A program made the position numbers and the translations under genes. A stretch of DNA of 64,000 nt from DAISIL01 sp036822015. GTDB lineage: Bacteria > Bacteroidota > Bacteroidia > Cytophagales > Bernardetiaceae. The notes under the pieces were generated by a model that was given only the letters and a program-made list of their open reading frames with translations, did no database searches and was not told where the DNA came from. Shown here piece by piece: positions 34,208 to 43,171 of the stretch (its first letter is position 1; every line of letters starts with the position of its first letter). The DNA is taken from positions 14,136-78,135 of the forward strand of contig DAISIL010000008.1 of the NCBI GenBank assembly GCA_036822015.1. The letters are read 5' to 3'.

Positions 34208-35179
34208 TTACCAATACTTTGTTGCACGTAAATAGTCCTGGACATACTCCCGCACCCCAAGCTCAAGAGAGAAAAAGGGGGCTGTATATCCTCTGTCTTT
34301 TATTTTTTGCATATTTGCCTCCGTAAAATACTGATACGTTTGGCGAATATCCTCGGGAATATCAACAAAACGAATATTTATGGGCTGCTCCAAAGCCACA
34401 AAAATTGCCTCGGCAAGTGCGACAAAAGAACGCGCCTGACCTGTGCCGAGATTGTATATCCCGCTCGGCGTATCGGGCTGCTGCCTAAAAAAATCACAAA
34501 CCTTCACCACATCCTTTACATACACAAAGTCGCGCTGCTGCTCTCCGTCCTTGTACTCGGAACGATGAGAACGAAACAGTCGCATTTGCCCAGTACTTTG
34601 TATCTGATTGAAACCATGAAAGATAACCGATGCCATTCGTCCTTTGTGGTACTCGTTGGGGCCATACACATTAAAAAATTTCAAGCCTGCCCACAAAGGA
34701 GGCTGTTCTTTTTGCTCAATTACCCAGCAGTCAAATTGCTGTTTCGAGTCGCCGTAGGGATTGAGTGGGCGTAGGTTTGGGATAAGACTTTGGTCGTCCG
34801 TATAGCCTAATTCACCACTGCCATAGGTAGCCGCCGATGAGGCATAAACCAACGGTATTTGATTTTGAGTACAATACCTCCAAATATCTTTGCTGTAATT
34901 CAAGTTAAGTGAATCAAAAATAGTTGTATCAAAAAGCGTAGTATCTGTTCGTGCGCCCAAATGAAAGACAAAGTCGATTTGTCTCTTTTGTGCGCTGAGC
35001 CAGGCAAAGAACTGATCGCGTGGGATACGGGCTTGTAGCTTTTTGTTGGCTAAGTTGGGGAGTTTATCTGGCCGTGCGGAGAAGTCATCCACAGCAACGA
35101 TTTGGTCGATCCCCTGGGCGTTGAGGTGAGCGATCAAGGCACTGCCAATAAAACCTGCGGCTCCGGTTACGATAATCAT
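34208..35179 (-). CDS. hldD: ADP-L-glycero-D-manno-heptose 6-epimerase
   Basis: A 323-residue extended short-chain dehydrogenase. The NAD(P)-binding motif is GAAGFIGSALIAHL at residues 6-19, the catalytic YxxxK is YGDSK near 140, and SSAATYG supplies the Ser/Thr. The heptose-epimerase group is marked by FKL-like FFNVYGPNEYHKGRMASVIFH, QQRDFVYVKDVV and GIYNLGTGQARSF. It makes the ADP-heptose used for the LPS inner core. It follows coaE with a 4-base overlap and precedes the ferritin gene. Confidence in the family is high; a closely related UDP-sugar epimerase is the only alternative. Confidence 0.93.
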   Translation of the reverse strand: MIIVTGAAGFIGSALIAHLNAQGIDQIVAVDDFSARPDKLPNLANKKLQARIPRDQFFAWLSAQKRQIDFVFHLGARTDTTLFDTTIFDSLNLNYSKDIWRYCTQNQIPLVYASSAATYGSGELGYTDDQSLIPNLRPLNPYGDSKQQFDCWVIEQKEQPPLWAGLKFFNVYGPNEYHKGRMASVIFHGFNQIQSTGQMRLFRSHRSEYKDGEQQRDFVYVKDVVKVCDFFRQQPDTPSGIYNLGTGQARSFVALAEAIFVALEQPINIRFVDIPEDIRQTYQYFTEANMQKIKDRGYTAPFFSLELGVREYVQDYLRATKYW

Positions 35180-35781
35180 AAATTTTGTATTTGTTGGTGA
35201 ATTTTTAAAACTTGTAAGATCAAATGCTGCTGACCGTCATTATGAATCACAAAATCCGCCTGCGCGATTTTTTGTGCCTGAGGGATTTGTTTATCCAGAA
35301 TGGCGCGTACTTGTGCCTGATCGCGATGCGGGTCTCGGGCCAGTACACGGGCGATGCGTAGCTCTTCGGGGGCAGCCACGACGATGATGCGGTCTAGCTC
35401 CCGAGCCGTGTTGGCTTCAAAGAGTAGGGCGGCTTCTTTGAGCAAATAGGGGGCCTGTTCGTGAGCGGCCGCCCACTGCTCAAAATCCCGCCTAACGGCA
35501 GGATGCACCCAGGATTCTAGCTGCTTAGCACGTGCCGGATCTGTGAAGACCTGCTCGGAGAGATAGGCACGGTTAGGCGATCCGTCGGGTAGGTAAGCCG
35601 CTGTACCGAAGTGATGAACGACTTGTTGTTTGATAAACAAATCATTGGCAGTAAGCCATTTAGCACGATCATCGGCTAAGTAGATCGGAATACCCAAAAC
35701 AGCAAAAATACGGGCCACGGTACTCTTTCCGGCACCAATACCACCAGTCAGGCCGATACGTAAGGGACGGGAATAGCTCAT
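35176..35781 (-). CDS. coaE: Dephospho-CoA kinase
   Basis: A 201-residue kinase that phosphorylates dephospho-CoA in the last step of coenzyme A synthesis. The P-loop is GLTGGIGAGKST at about residues 10-21, followed by DDRAKWLT and, further on, HPAVRRDFEQW and LLKEAALLFEAN, all typical of CoaE. I start it at 35781 (MSYSRPLRIGL) because this gives a 4-base ATGA overlap with the ybbR stop. An ATG eight codons upstream also exists. Order ybbR-coaE is frequent in Bacteroidota. Confidence 0.96.
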   Translation of the reverse strand: MSYSRPLRIGLTGGIGAGKSTVARIFAVLGIPIYLADDRAKWLTANDLFIKQQVVHHFGTAAYLPDGSPNRAYLSEQVFTDPARAKQLESWVHPAVRRDFEQWAAAHEQAPYLLKEAALLFEANTARELDRIIVVAAPEELRIARVLARDPHRDQAQVRAILDKQIPQAQKIAQADFVIHNDGQQHLILQVLKIHQQIQNL

Positions 35782-36767
35782 AGTTGGCGTTTGATTTGGA
35801 TGCACTCGGATGGGCTAAACTGGGGTGTAACGTAATGATCGGGGAGGTCGGGAAGCTGGTAGTTGAGGGAGGAATCCAGGGGATTGAGTTGCTCAAAATC
35901 CAGGAGAACGAACAACGAATCATCTCTCACCAACAGCTCGTCTGATCGTCGAATCCAATACGACATCCGCACCGAGCTATCACTTAGCTGCCATAAAGTA
36001 TCGGGAAAATTGACCGTTCGGACGGGTAGATCATACACTTGCTCCAAAAACAAATCCACCTCGAAAGAAACCCTAACGCCCTCTGGATTGAGTCGCACGT
36101 AAGGATGTCGAAAGAGATTTGACTTTTGTTTTTCAAAAGGAATACGATCCGAAAAGGTATCGTCGATTTCTTCGCGGGTCATTTGTATAAAAATTGTATC
36201 CGTTAGCTGATCGAGCATGGTACGGGGTAGGCGTACCTCGACGGTCGCAGGGGAGAGTTGGATGGGAGAGATTCGGCGGTAATTGGTAGCTAGCCAGGGA
36301 GCCGGATCAACTATTTTTACGGGGCGAGTAACGGTCAGTAGGGTATCAAATGACAAAAAAAGAGAATCTTGCAAGCCCTGCAAGATGCGAAGTTTACCTA
36401 ATCGTTCATTGAGCTGGAGGCGAAGTTCTTCAAATGTGATGGCCGGCGTTTGGAGTGGGTGAGGAATTGAGACAACGAGTGCCTGTACTTCTATGCCGAG
36501 CTTAAACTTGAGCAAATCCCAGCCGTTACCCTCCACCAGTAAGGGAATATCCTCGGGTAAGTCCCTGATAGCTATGATGTTTTCGTGTGTATGGGTAATG
36601 AACAGGGGATAGTCGATGTCCGTAATATAGTCCGCTCGATTGAGGGCATCAAAGAACCAAATGACCGTTGCTAGTATCAACGATCCCACAATGGCGGGCC
36701 AATCTTCCCTTTGGATTTTGCTCAACGGTGCTGCTTTTTCTTCAAAAATACGGCAAAGTTTGCGCAA
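35778..36767 (-). CDS. YbbR-like domain protein
   Basis: A 329-residue membrane-anchored protein with one N-terminal membrane helix (PAIVGSLILATVIWFFDAL, about residues 24-42) and a periplasmic part built of YbbR-like beta modules: DYPLFITHTHENIIAIRDLPEDIPLLVEGNGWDLL-type strands recur at about 50-85, 130-180 and 225-270. In Firmicutes YbbR/CdaR regulates a c-di-AMP cyclase; here the neighbour is coaE and no cyclase is adjacent, so the partner is unknown. The stop overlaps the coaE start. The start is 28 bases from the start of the divergent trkH, so the two promoters overlap. Confidence 0.85.
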   Translation of the reverse strand: MRKLCRIFEEKAAPLSKIQREDWPAIVGSLILATVIWFFDALNRADYITDIDYPLFITHTHENIIAIRDLPEDIPLLVEGNGWDLLKFKLGIEVQALVVSIPHPLQTPAITFEELRLQLNERLGKLRILQGLQDSLFLSFDTLLTVTRPVKIVDPAPWLATNYRRISPIQLSPATVEVRLPRTMLDQLTDTIFIQMTREEIDDTFSDRIPFEKQKSNLFRHPYVRLNPEGVRVSFEVDLFLEQVYDLPVRTVNFPDTLWQLSDSSVRMSYWIRRSDELLVRDDSLFVLLDFEQLNPLDSSLNYQLPDLPDHYVTPQFSPSECIQIKRQL

Positions 36768-36794
36768 AACAAAGGGTTTCGTAATTTAGCTTTT

Positions 36795-38630
36795 ATGATC
36801 TTGCTCCAGGAACAACTAAGAAATTATCTCTACGATCACCGAGAGGCCGTGCTGCACATCACGGGGCGAGTATCGCTAGTCAATGCAATGGCTGTGTTGG
36901 CTTTGCTGCTGTGGCGTTATGGTTTTCGGCTTTCGGAGGCAGATATTCTGGTCATGCACGGGTATCTCGATATTTGCTTTACCGTTTTTGTGATCGTTTT
37001 TTTATTGCGTTGGGGGTTTTCTTATCGTTGGTGGTATTTTTTGAAAAATGTTTATGTAGAGACCTTACTCATCCTGGTAACGGTCTTGCACGGCATCGGT
37101 CGTTTTTTTGATTACAACCTGTCCTTTGAGTTGTTTTTGTGGTGGGAGGAAGTGGAAGCGGCTACGGTCATGCATCGCTATTTTTTGAGCCTTTGGGCCT
37201 TGCTCTTGCTGGGAATCGAACTAACAAAATTTGCAGCACGACTTAGCGAAATTAAAGTAAAATCTTCGACAACCTTCCTGATGAGTTTTATTCTCCTTAT
37301 TTTGATAGGGGCTAGCTTACTTATGTTACCCGCCATGACGGTCGTAGATGCCGATCTGACACTCCTGGACGCGGTCTTTACCTCTGTGAGTGCCTCTTGC
37401 GTAACGGGTCTGGCGGTCAGGAGTACTGCCGATGTGTTCACGGTAAAGGGGCAATTAGTCATCATGCTCTTGATCCAGTTGGGGGGGATTGGGATTATCT
37501 CTTTTGCCACTTTTTTTGCAACTTTTTTGGCTAAGGGCGTAGGTCTCAAGCACCAGTCCATGATCCAGGACTACCTGGGCAGCGAAGACTTAGGCTCAGC
37601 AACGGGCCTGCTGCGCAAAATTATCGTCATTACCGTAACGATTGAGGCGATGGGTGCTATCGGTTTTTTCTTTACCTGGGAGGAAAGCCTGACGGCAAGT
37701 GAGCAGTTTGATAGCCTAGGAGAAAAGATATTTTTTTCGGTGTTTCATTCCATTTCAGCTTTTTGCAATGGTGGTTTTAGTTTATTTCCAGATGGTTTAA
37801 ATGATAATAATTACAAGGTAAGCCAAATGTACAACCTGCATTTTATCGTCGCACTGACGATCTTCATGGGTAGTATCGGGTTTACGTCTATCGAAGATAT
37901 TTTTTCTGTACGGACATTAAAAAACCTCTTCAACAAACCCTGGCAGCAATGGCAGATCGGGACGCGAGTCTCCGTGAGCTTTTCCCTGTGGCTTGTCGCC
38001 ATCGGGACGATCGGTTTTATGGTGTTGGAATACCAAAACCTGGCCGACAAAACGATCACAGAATCCTTTGTTACCTCTCTTTTTCAGTCTATTACAACGC
38101 GAACGGCAGGATTCAATACCGTCCTGACAGATACAGGCGTAGAGGGGGGTATGCAAACTTCAACCGTGATTATGTTTATCTTTTTGATGTTCATTGGGGC
38201 CGCCTCTGGCTCAACGGGTGGCGGCATCAAAGTAACAACCTTTATGCTTGTTATTCTTTCTTCGGTGGCCAACATCCGGCGTAAAGAACGCATTGAAATT
38301 TATGGACGTACCATCAACCAGGAATCCATCAACAAATCCTTTTCAATTTTTATGTTTGCCATCGCCTACAACGGGCTAGCTATATTTTTGCTCTCCATCA
38401 CCGATGCCGACAAAGACATCCTCAAGCTCGTCTTTGAGCAGGTTTCTGCCTTTGCTACCGTTGGACTTACCCTCAACCTAACACCCGAGTTATCTGATCT
38501 GGGAAAATGTGTCATTATTGTTTCGATGTACCTCGGACGTGTCGGGACGCTTACGCTGGCTCTGGCTTTGAGCGACTCGGTCGTAACAAACTCTTACCGC
38601 TACCCCGAAACACATCTGATGGTCGGCTAA
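36795..38630 (+). CDS. trkH: TrkH-family potassium uptake protein
   Basis: A 611-residue K+ transporter of the SKT superfamily with about 12 membrane segments. I start it at 36795 (MILLQEQLRNYLY). A longer frame from 36711 lies inside the divergent ybbR. The four M1-P-M2 pore repeats are visible, with the selectivity filter SVSASCVTGLAVRS, FCNGGFSLF, TTRTAGFNTV and VSAFATVGLTLNL, in which the conserved glycines sit. The first 150 residues are an extra set of membrane helices. Such proteins usually need a TrkA NAD-binding subunit. No trkA gene is next to it here, so it must be encoded elsewhere. The 3' end overlaps the convergent gene by 4 bases. Confidence 0.95.
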   Translation: MILLQEQLRNYLYDHREAVLHITGRVSLVNAMAVLALLLWRYGFRLSEADILVMHGYLDICFTVFVIVFLLRWGFSYRWWYFLKNVYVETLLILVTVLHGIGRFFDYNLSFELFLWWEEVEAATVMHRYFLSLWALLLLGIELTKFAARLSEIKVKSSTTFLMSFILLILIGASLLMLPAMTVVDADLTLLDAVFTSVSASCVTGLAVRSTADVFTVKGQLVIMLLIQLGGIGIISFATFFATFLAKGVGLKHQSMIQDYLGSEDLGSATGLLRKIIVITVTIEAMGAIGFFFTWEESLTASEQFDSLGEKIFFSVFHSISAFCNGGFSLFPDGLNDNNYKVSQMYNLHFIVALTIFMGSIGFTSIEDIFSVRTLKNLFNKPWQQWQIGTRVSVSFSLWLVAIGTIGFMVLEYQNLADKTITESFVTSLFQSITTRTAGFNTVLTDTGVEGGMQTSTVIMFIFLMFIGAASGSTGGGIKVTTFMLVILSSVANIRRKERIEIYGRTINQESINKSFSIFMFAIAYNGLAIFLLSITDADKDILKLVFEQVSAFATVGLTLNLTPELSDLGKCVIIVSMYLGRVGTLTLALALSDSVVTNSYRYPETHLMVG

Positions 38631-39430
38631 ACGCCTACCCAGAGTTGGATGCGGCGTTGGGCGGATAAAGTGCGCCAATCGGTATAGCTCCGAGCGATAA
38701 AGTCATTGGTTGTCAAGCCTTCCTTTCTGATCCAATGCTTTGTTTGTTGCAAGGCTTCATAATAAAAATGATCGCCCTCATAAGCCGTAACCGCCACGCG
38801 CTGCCGTGGCCAGTGTTGCAAAAAATACGGTGGTGTGGGTTCAAAAATCTCTTCGATGGCAAAATAAATAACCCATCGGACTTCCATCGCACCCGCCCAA
38901 CGCTGTACAAGCAATGGGTTACCCACCGGACGGACATCCAACCGCCCCAGCTCGTCGATCAGGAGTTGGATGTTTGCCTCCAGGTCATGGAAGCGCGTCT
39001 GACGGGGGAGTTGAAACTGCCGCCCGATCAAGGTAAGCAAGGGCAATTCCTTGGCCCGTACTTCTACCAAATAAAACTCTTGCTTGTGCCAGTCTAGTTC
39101 GGTATCTTTTTTTTGTAAGAACGCCTCAAAATCAAACCGCCAAACGGCAGGTGTCGTATCTTTTGGCAAAAAATACATCTTTTGTGTGTTTTTGTCCACA
39201 AAAACCCATGCCTTCCGTGCCTTGCCCCGTTGGTAGGCACATATCCAGAAGTTTTCTTCTTCGCTGGTATCCTGGCTCAGGACGCGCACCGGCGGCGGAA
39301 AACTCACAGAAGCCGTTCGTTCCATGAACCGAAACAAAGGCTGGTAAGGCGACCTTTCCAGGAGCCGCTCCGGGGGGTATTTTACCGCTAAGGCACGCTG
39401 TACCAACTGTTCTACATAAGAAATTGCCAT
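38627..39430 (-). CDS. Conserved-looking protein of unknown function next to the SiaC-like gene
   Basis: A 267-residue protein of unknown family. I start it at 39430 (MAISYVEQLVQRALAV). A further upstream ATG at 39499 would overlap the SiaC-like gene by 26 bases and give a Lys-rich stretch that is out of frame with that gene. There is no signal peptide and no membrane helix. It has an acidic/aromatic middle with KAWVFVDKNTQKMYFLPKD and YLVEVRAKELPLLTLIG, and a WVIYFAIEEIFEP segment, suggesting a mixed alpha/beta domain. It is 43 bases downstream of the SiaC-like gene and should be co-transcribed. A role in the same signalling path is possible but not shown. Confidence 0.7.
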   Translation of the reverse strand: MAISYVEQLVQRALAVKYPPERLLERSPYQPLFRFMERTASVSFPPPVRVLSQDTSEEENFWICAYQRGKARKAWVFVDKNTQKMYFLPKDTTPAVWRFDFEAFLQKKDTELDWHKQEFYLVEVRAKELPLLTLIGRQFQLPRQTRFHDLEANIQLLIDELGRLDVRPVGNPLLVQRWAGAMEVRWVIYFAIEEIFEPTPPYFLQHWPRQRVAVTAYEGDHFYYEALQQTKHWIRKEGLTTNDFIARSYTDWRTLSAQRRIQLWVGV

Positions 39431-39473
39431 ATCCCCAAAACGGGGCGTTTTTGGGTTATGTTCTAGAAAAAAA

Positions 39474-39875
39474 CTAACTTTCTTCTTCGGGAATTTCAAT
39501 GAAGGTAAAGTTTTCTAAGCCTGTCTGGAGTTGAAAATCTTCTCCGTCTTTGAGCAACTCCTCATCCCAGCTAGGGTAATACCACTGCACCGACACCACC
39601 CCTCCATCCATCTCATAATCACGCAGTTGGATCAACAGATCAAGGATGTAGCGCATCGAGGTTGTATTGAAATAGTCCAGCCGAAACTCAAAAGAGATCG
39701 GGCCCCTGACCCGTTCGGTGTAGAGCACGATCCAATCCTTGAGTTGGGCATAAAAGAAGTCCGTTTCCTCTAAGTACGATTCTCCCGAAAGGCGACAATG
39801 TCCGTTGTGGGCATTGAAATGCACACTAGGAATAAAAAATTCTCTGCGTTTGCCTTCAATAATCAGGTCTTGCAT
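39474..39875 (-). CDS. SiaC-like regulatory phosphoprotein (DUF1987)
   Basis: A 133-residue protein of the SiaC group. I start it at 39875 (MQDLIIEGKRREFFIPS), the usual family start; an ATG six codons upstream also exists. Family features include IPSVHFNAHNGHCRLSGESY, YAQLKDWIVLYT and the switch segment LDYFNTTSMRYILDLL with Thr71-Ser73, close to the phosphothreonine position of Pseudomonas SiaC. In that species SiaC is phosphorylated by SiaB, dephosphorylated by the PP2C-type SiaA, and controls a diguanylate cyclase during aggregation. No siaA or siaB gene is visible here. The unknown gene at 38627-39430 follows in the same transcript. Confidence 0.87.
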   Translation of the reverse strand: MQDLIIEGKRREFFIPSVHFNAHNGHCRLSGESYLEETDFFYAQLKDWIVLYTERVRGPISFEFRLDYFNTTSMRYILDLLIQLRDYEMDGGVVSVQWYYPSWDEELLKDGEDFQLQTGLENFTFIEIPEEES

Positions 39876-39953
39876 CACCAGTCGCTTCAACACAATTTTT
39901 ATATGGCTAAGATCACAACTATTTTTTATTTATCCAAACCCAAGATTGAAATC

Positions 39954-40964
39954 TTATCCATATTGGCGCATCAGTTCCTCAACCGTATCCATCATCAGCG
40001 GCGATCCCACAAAAAGTGGTGTGCGTTGGTGCAACTCCGTCGGCGTAATATCCAGGATACGCCTGAACCCATCCGAAGCCCGTCCTCCGGCCTGCTCCAT
40101 CAAAAATGCCATCGGGTTGGCTTCGTAGAGCAAGCGCAGTTTACCCAAAGGATGAGACGGAATACCTGGATAGACGTAAATACCGCCCTTGAGCAGATTT
40201 CTGTGAAAGTCAGCCACTAACGAGCCGATATAACGCGCCGTATAGGGGCGCCCCGTCGCTTTATCTTCGGCCTGGCAGTAGCGCACATACTGCCGCAGGC
40301 CCTCGGGCATACGGTTGAAGTTGCCCTCGTTGATGGAATACACCTTCCCCGTAGCCGGGATTTTTAAGTCCGGGTGAGAAAGAAAAAATACGCCTACCGA
40401 TGGATCGAAGGTAAAGCCATTGACACCGTTGCCCGTCGTGTACACCAACATCGTGGACGAGCCATAGATGATATACCCTGCCGCCACTTGCTTATGCCCA
40501 GGCTGCAAAAAGTCCTCGGGCGTTACGGGGCCACCCACAGGCGAAACGCGCCGATAGATCGAAAAAATCGTCCCGATGGACACATTGACATCTATGTTGG
40601 AGGAGCCGTCCAGGGGATCCATCAAGATGATGTACTTGCCATCCTGGCCCGAAGTGCCACTGAAGACGACCGCCTCCTCCTCCTCTTCCGAGCCGATACC
40701 GCAAACCTCGCCCCGCGCCTTGAGCGCATTGATAAACTGCTCATTAGCAAAGACATCTAGCTTTTGCTGGGCTTCTCCCTGGACGTTCTGCTGCCCGACC
40801 GCCCCGAGGATGTACTTGGCCAGTCCGGCCTTGTTGATCTCCCGATTGACGATCTTGGCCGCCAAACGAAGCGCACTCAAGAGCCGTGAGAGTTCGCCCT
40901 TAGCGTAGGGAAAGTCGGACTGGCGCTCAATGATAAACTCACCTAAGGTTTTGAAATGTTGCAT
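39954..40964 (-). CDS. fbp: Fructose-1,6-bisphosphatase, class I
   Basis: A 336-residue gluconeogenic enzyme that removes the 1-phosphate of fructose-1,6-bisphosphate. Metal and substrate motifs are present: SEEEEEAVV (about residues 92-100), the DPLDGSSNIDVNVSIGTIFSIYR block near 115-140, and the downstream GKLRLLYEANPMAFLMEQAGG with the conserved Glu. Length fits the class I family. It lies 6 bases after purH on the same strand, so both probably share a promoter upstream of purH. Confidence 0.98.
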   Translation of the reverse strand: MQHFKTLGEFIIERQSDFPYAKGELSRLLSALRLAAKIVNREINKAGLAKYILGAVGQQNVQGEAQQKLDVFANEQFINALKARGEVCGIGSEEEEEAVVFSGTSGQDGKYIILMDPLDGSSNIDVNVSIGTIFSIYRRVSPVGGPVTPEDFLQPGHKQVAAGYIIYGSSTMLVYTTGNGVNGFTFDPSVGVFFLSHPDLKIPATGKVYSINEGNFNRMPEGLRQYVRYCQAEDKATGRPYTARYIGSLVADFHRNLLKGGIYVYPGIPSHPLGKLRLLYEANPMAFLMEQAGGRASDGFRRILDITPTELHQRTPLFVGSPLMMDTVEELMRQYG

Positions 40965-40970
40965 GATAGA

Positions 40971-42497
40971 CTAATGTTTGAAGTGTCTGAATCCGGTGAA
41001 GACCATCGTCATTCCGTGTGTGTCGCAGTAGTCGATGGAGGCTTGATCCTGGATAGAACCACCAGGCTGAATGACCGCCCGTATGCCCGCCTGGTGCGCG
41101 ATCTCGACGCAATCCGGAAACGGAAAAAAGGCATCCGAAGCCATCACGGCCGCCGAAAGATCAAACCCAAAAGCTCGAGCCTTCGTAATCGCCTGATGCA
41201 AAGCATCCACACGGGAGGTCTGCCCGACCCCAGCGGCGAAGAGTTGTCCGTCTTTGGCCAGCACGATGGTATTGGATTTGGCGTGCTTGGCTAGCTTATC
41301 CGCAAAAAGCATGTCCTGGATCTGCTCCGCTGTGGGCTGTAGCTGGGTTACCTTTTTGAGTTCTTCCTCCACAACGGCGTAGGTGTCTTTTTCCTGGTCG
41401 ATCACCCCATTGAGCAAGGTCTTGAACTGCCGATCCGGTAGCAGCAGTGCCTTACGGCGCAACAAGATGCGCTTCTTCTTCTTTTGGAGCAATGCCAGGG
41501 CTTCCCCCGAGAAATCAGGAGCAATCAAAACCTCAAAAAACAAATCGTGCATCGCCTCCGCTGCCGTCAGATCAATGCTGCGGTTAGTAATCAAGACACC
41601 ACCAAAAGCCGAAACCGGATCAGCGGCCAGTGCTTTTTGGTAGGCCTCGGCTACCGTCTCTGCCAGGGCAAAACCACAAGCGTTGGTGTGTTTGAGGATC
41701 GCGAAGGATGCCCGTTCATCCTGAATGAACTCATCGGAGAGCGCAACAGCCGCATCGACATCCACCAGGTTGTTGTACGAAAGTTCTTTGCCGTTGAGTT
41801 GATCGAAAAGCTCCCCGAGATCACCATAAAACAAAGCCTCCTGATGCGGGTTTTCGCCGTAGCGGAGCCAGCGCGACTGGACAAAACTCTGCTTGAAGGT
41901 CTGTAACTGCACATCTCGATTGAAGTAATGAAAAATTTGGGTGTCGTAATGCGACGTAATGGCAAAAGCCCGAGTGGCAAACTCCTGCCGATCTCTGGGT
42001 TCGGTAACACCGCCTTTGGCATCCAGGAGTTCCAACAAGCTTGTGTACTGCTTCCGGGAGGCCACCACTAGGGTATCTTGGTGATTTTTGGCTGCTGCCC
42101 GAATCAAGGAAACACCGCCAATGTCAATTTTTTCGATGATCTCCTCTGGTGTTCCTCCCTCGCGGACGGTTTCCTCGAAGGGATACAAATCCACAACCAC
42201 CAAATCAATGGCCGGAATGTGATACGCTGCCGCTTCGGCTGTGTCTTCGGGGTGTTTGCGCCGTTGAAGAATACCTCCAAAAATCTTTGGATGCAAGGTC
42301 TTTACCCGTCCGCCAAAGATGGATGGATAAGCCGTCAGTTCTTCTACTGCCACAACGGGTACGCCCTGCTCGGCAATGAAGGCTTGAGTACCTCCGGTAG
42401 AGTAAATTGTGATGCCTAATTGGTGTAACTTCTTGACCACAGGAGCCAAGCCGTCTTTGTGATAGACGGAAATAAGGGCTGAATGAATGGTGCGCAT
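40971..42497 (-). CDS. purH: Bifunctional AICAR transformylase/IMP cyclohydrolase
   Basis: A 508-residue enzyme for the last two steps of IMP synthesis. The N-terminal IMP cyclohydrolase (residues 1-195) shows ALISVYHKDGLAPVVKKLHQLG, STGGTQAFI and GRVKTLHPKIFGGIL. The C-terminal AICAR transformylase has RYGENPHQEALFY, the catalytic ILKHTNACGFALAETVAEAY, AFGGVLITNR and the final SDAFFPFPDCVEIAHQAGIRA followed by the GGS-containing VIQPGGSI. All catalytic blocks are intact. A TACCTTCG element lies 27 bases upstream of the start codon. Followed by fbp at 6 bases. Confidence 0.98.
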   Translation of the reverse strand: MRTIHSALISVYHKDGLAPVVKKLHQLGITIYSTGGTQAFIAEQGVPVVAVEELTAYPSIFGGRVKTLHPKIFGGILQRRKHPEDTAEAAAYHIPAIDLVVVDLYPFEETVREGGTPEEIIEKIDIGGVSLIRAAAKNHQDTLVVASRKQYTSLLELLDAKGGVTEPRDRQEFATRAFAITSHYDTQIFHYFNRDVQLQTFKQSFVQSRWLRYGENPHQEALFYGDLGELFDQLNGKELSYNNLVDVDAAVALSDEFIQDERASFAILKHTNACGFALAETVAEAYQKALAADPVSAFGGVLITNRSIDLTAAEAMHDLFFEVLIAPDFSGEALALLQKKKKRILLRRKALLLPDRQFKTLLNGVIDQEKDTYAVVEEELKKVTQLQPTAEQIQDMLFADKLAKHAKSNTIVLAKDGQLFAAGVGQTSRVDALHQAITKARAFGFDLSAAVMASDAFFPFPDCVEIAHQAGIRAVIQPGGSIQDQASIDYCDTHGMTMVFTGFRHFKH

Positions 42498-42523
42498 GGG
42501 TGATGATTAGGGCGATTATTGGA

Positions 42524-42531
42524 CGAAGGTA
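42524..42531 (-). promoter_or_regulatory. Candidate -7 element for purH-fbp
   Basis: TACCTTCG on the minus strand, one base from the TAnnTTTG consensus, 27 bases before the purH start codon. No convincing -33 element was found, so it is tentative. Confidence 0.3.
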
Positions 42532-42562
42532 CAAAAAAAAAACACACCCGAGCGTGCAAGGG

Positions 42563-42886
42563 TTAGTCCCAATGCAGACCATCGTTGATCGGATCCAGGT
42601 CGCTATCGTCCTTATCGAATTGCTCAAAATCGTAGTCGGGCATGAGTTCGGTCTTGACGTAATCAATGGCATCTCCCAGCCCGTCCTGGAGTTTGTTGAA
42701 ATCTTCTTTGTACAAGAAAATTTTGTGCTTTTTGTAGGAATAGCTGCCATCGGGGTTGATGTGGCGTTTGCTTTCCGTGATGGTGATGTAGTAATCCTCG
42801 GCTCGCGTGGATTTTACGTCCACAAAATAAGTGCGTCGTCCGGCTCTGACGCGGCGTGAATAGACAATATCTTGATTCCCTTCCAC
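42563..42886 (-). CDS. PUR-alpha-like nucleic acid-binding protein (DUF3276)
   Basis: A 107-residue protein of the DUF3276/PUR family found across Bacteroidota. The single PUR repeat is clear: IVYSRRVRAGRRTYFVDVKSTR as the first strands, then DYYITITESKRH, and after the linker KHKIFLYKEDFNKLQDGLGDAIDYV as the helix. The acidic C-terminus (YDFEQFDKDDSDLDP) is also typical. The homologous Borrelia protein BpuR binds single-stranded DNA and RNA and acts on gene expression. The role here is inferred from the family. It stands alone, upstream of purH and in the same direction with a 65-base gap. Confidence 0.9.
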   Translation of the reverse strand: MEGNQDIVYSRRVRAGRRTYFVDVKSTRAEDYYITITESKRHINPDGSYSYKKHKIFLYKEDFNKLQDGLGDAIDYVKTELMPDYDFEQFDKDDSDLDPINDGLHWD

Positions 42887-42955
42887 AATCTGTTCGGTTT
42901 GGTCTCTTTTAGCGGTAAAGGTAAAAGATTTATCACTTTTGAAGCAAAAAAAGAC

Positions 42956-42991
42956 AAAAAAAGGGAGAAGACATCAGCCCCCTCCTTTTTT
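42956..42991 (-). terminator. Possible weak terminator for the minus-strand peptidase gene
   Basis: AAAAAAAGGGAG and CTCCTTTTTT form a stem with one bulged G around a 14-base loop, and in the minus direction T residues follow. It lies 180 bases beyond the stop of the HExxH peptidase gene at 43172. Little else is recognisable in the 285-base gap 42887-43171, which is AT-rich. Confidence 0.35.
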
Positions 42992-43171
42992 CACACTTCA
43001 AACCCAAACTAAACAAATGACGGATAAAAAAATGATCTGTTTATCGCTTTTTCGTTATTCAACGGTATTGATTTATCGTTCTTTTGCTTCTATAACATCG
43101 CCAGGCAATGAAAGTTTATTTTCTGTTGAACTTTTTTTCTTTTTGTCTCAACAAAACGGATTTTCCTCCGT

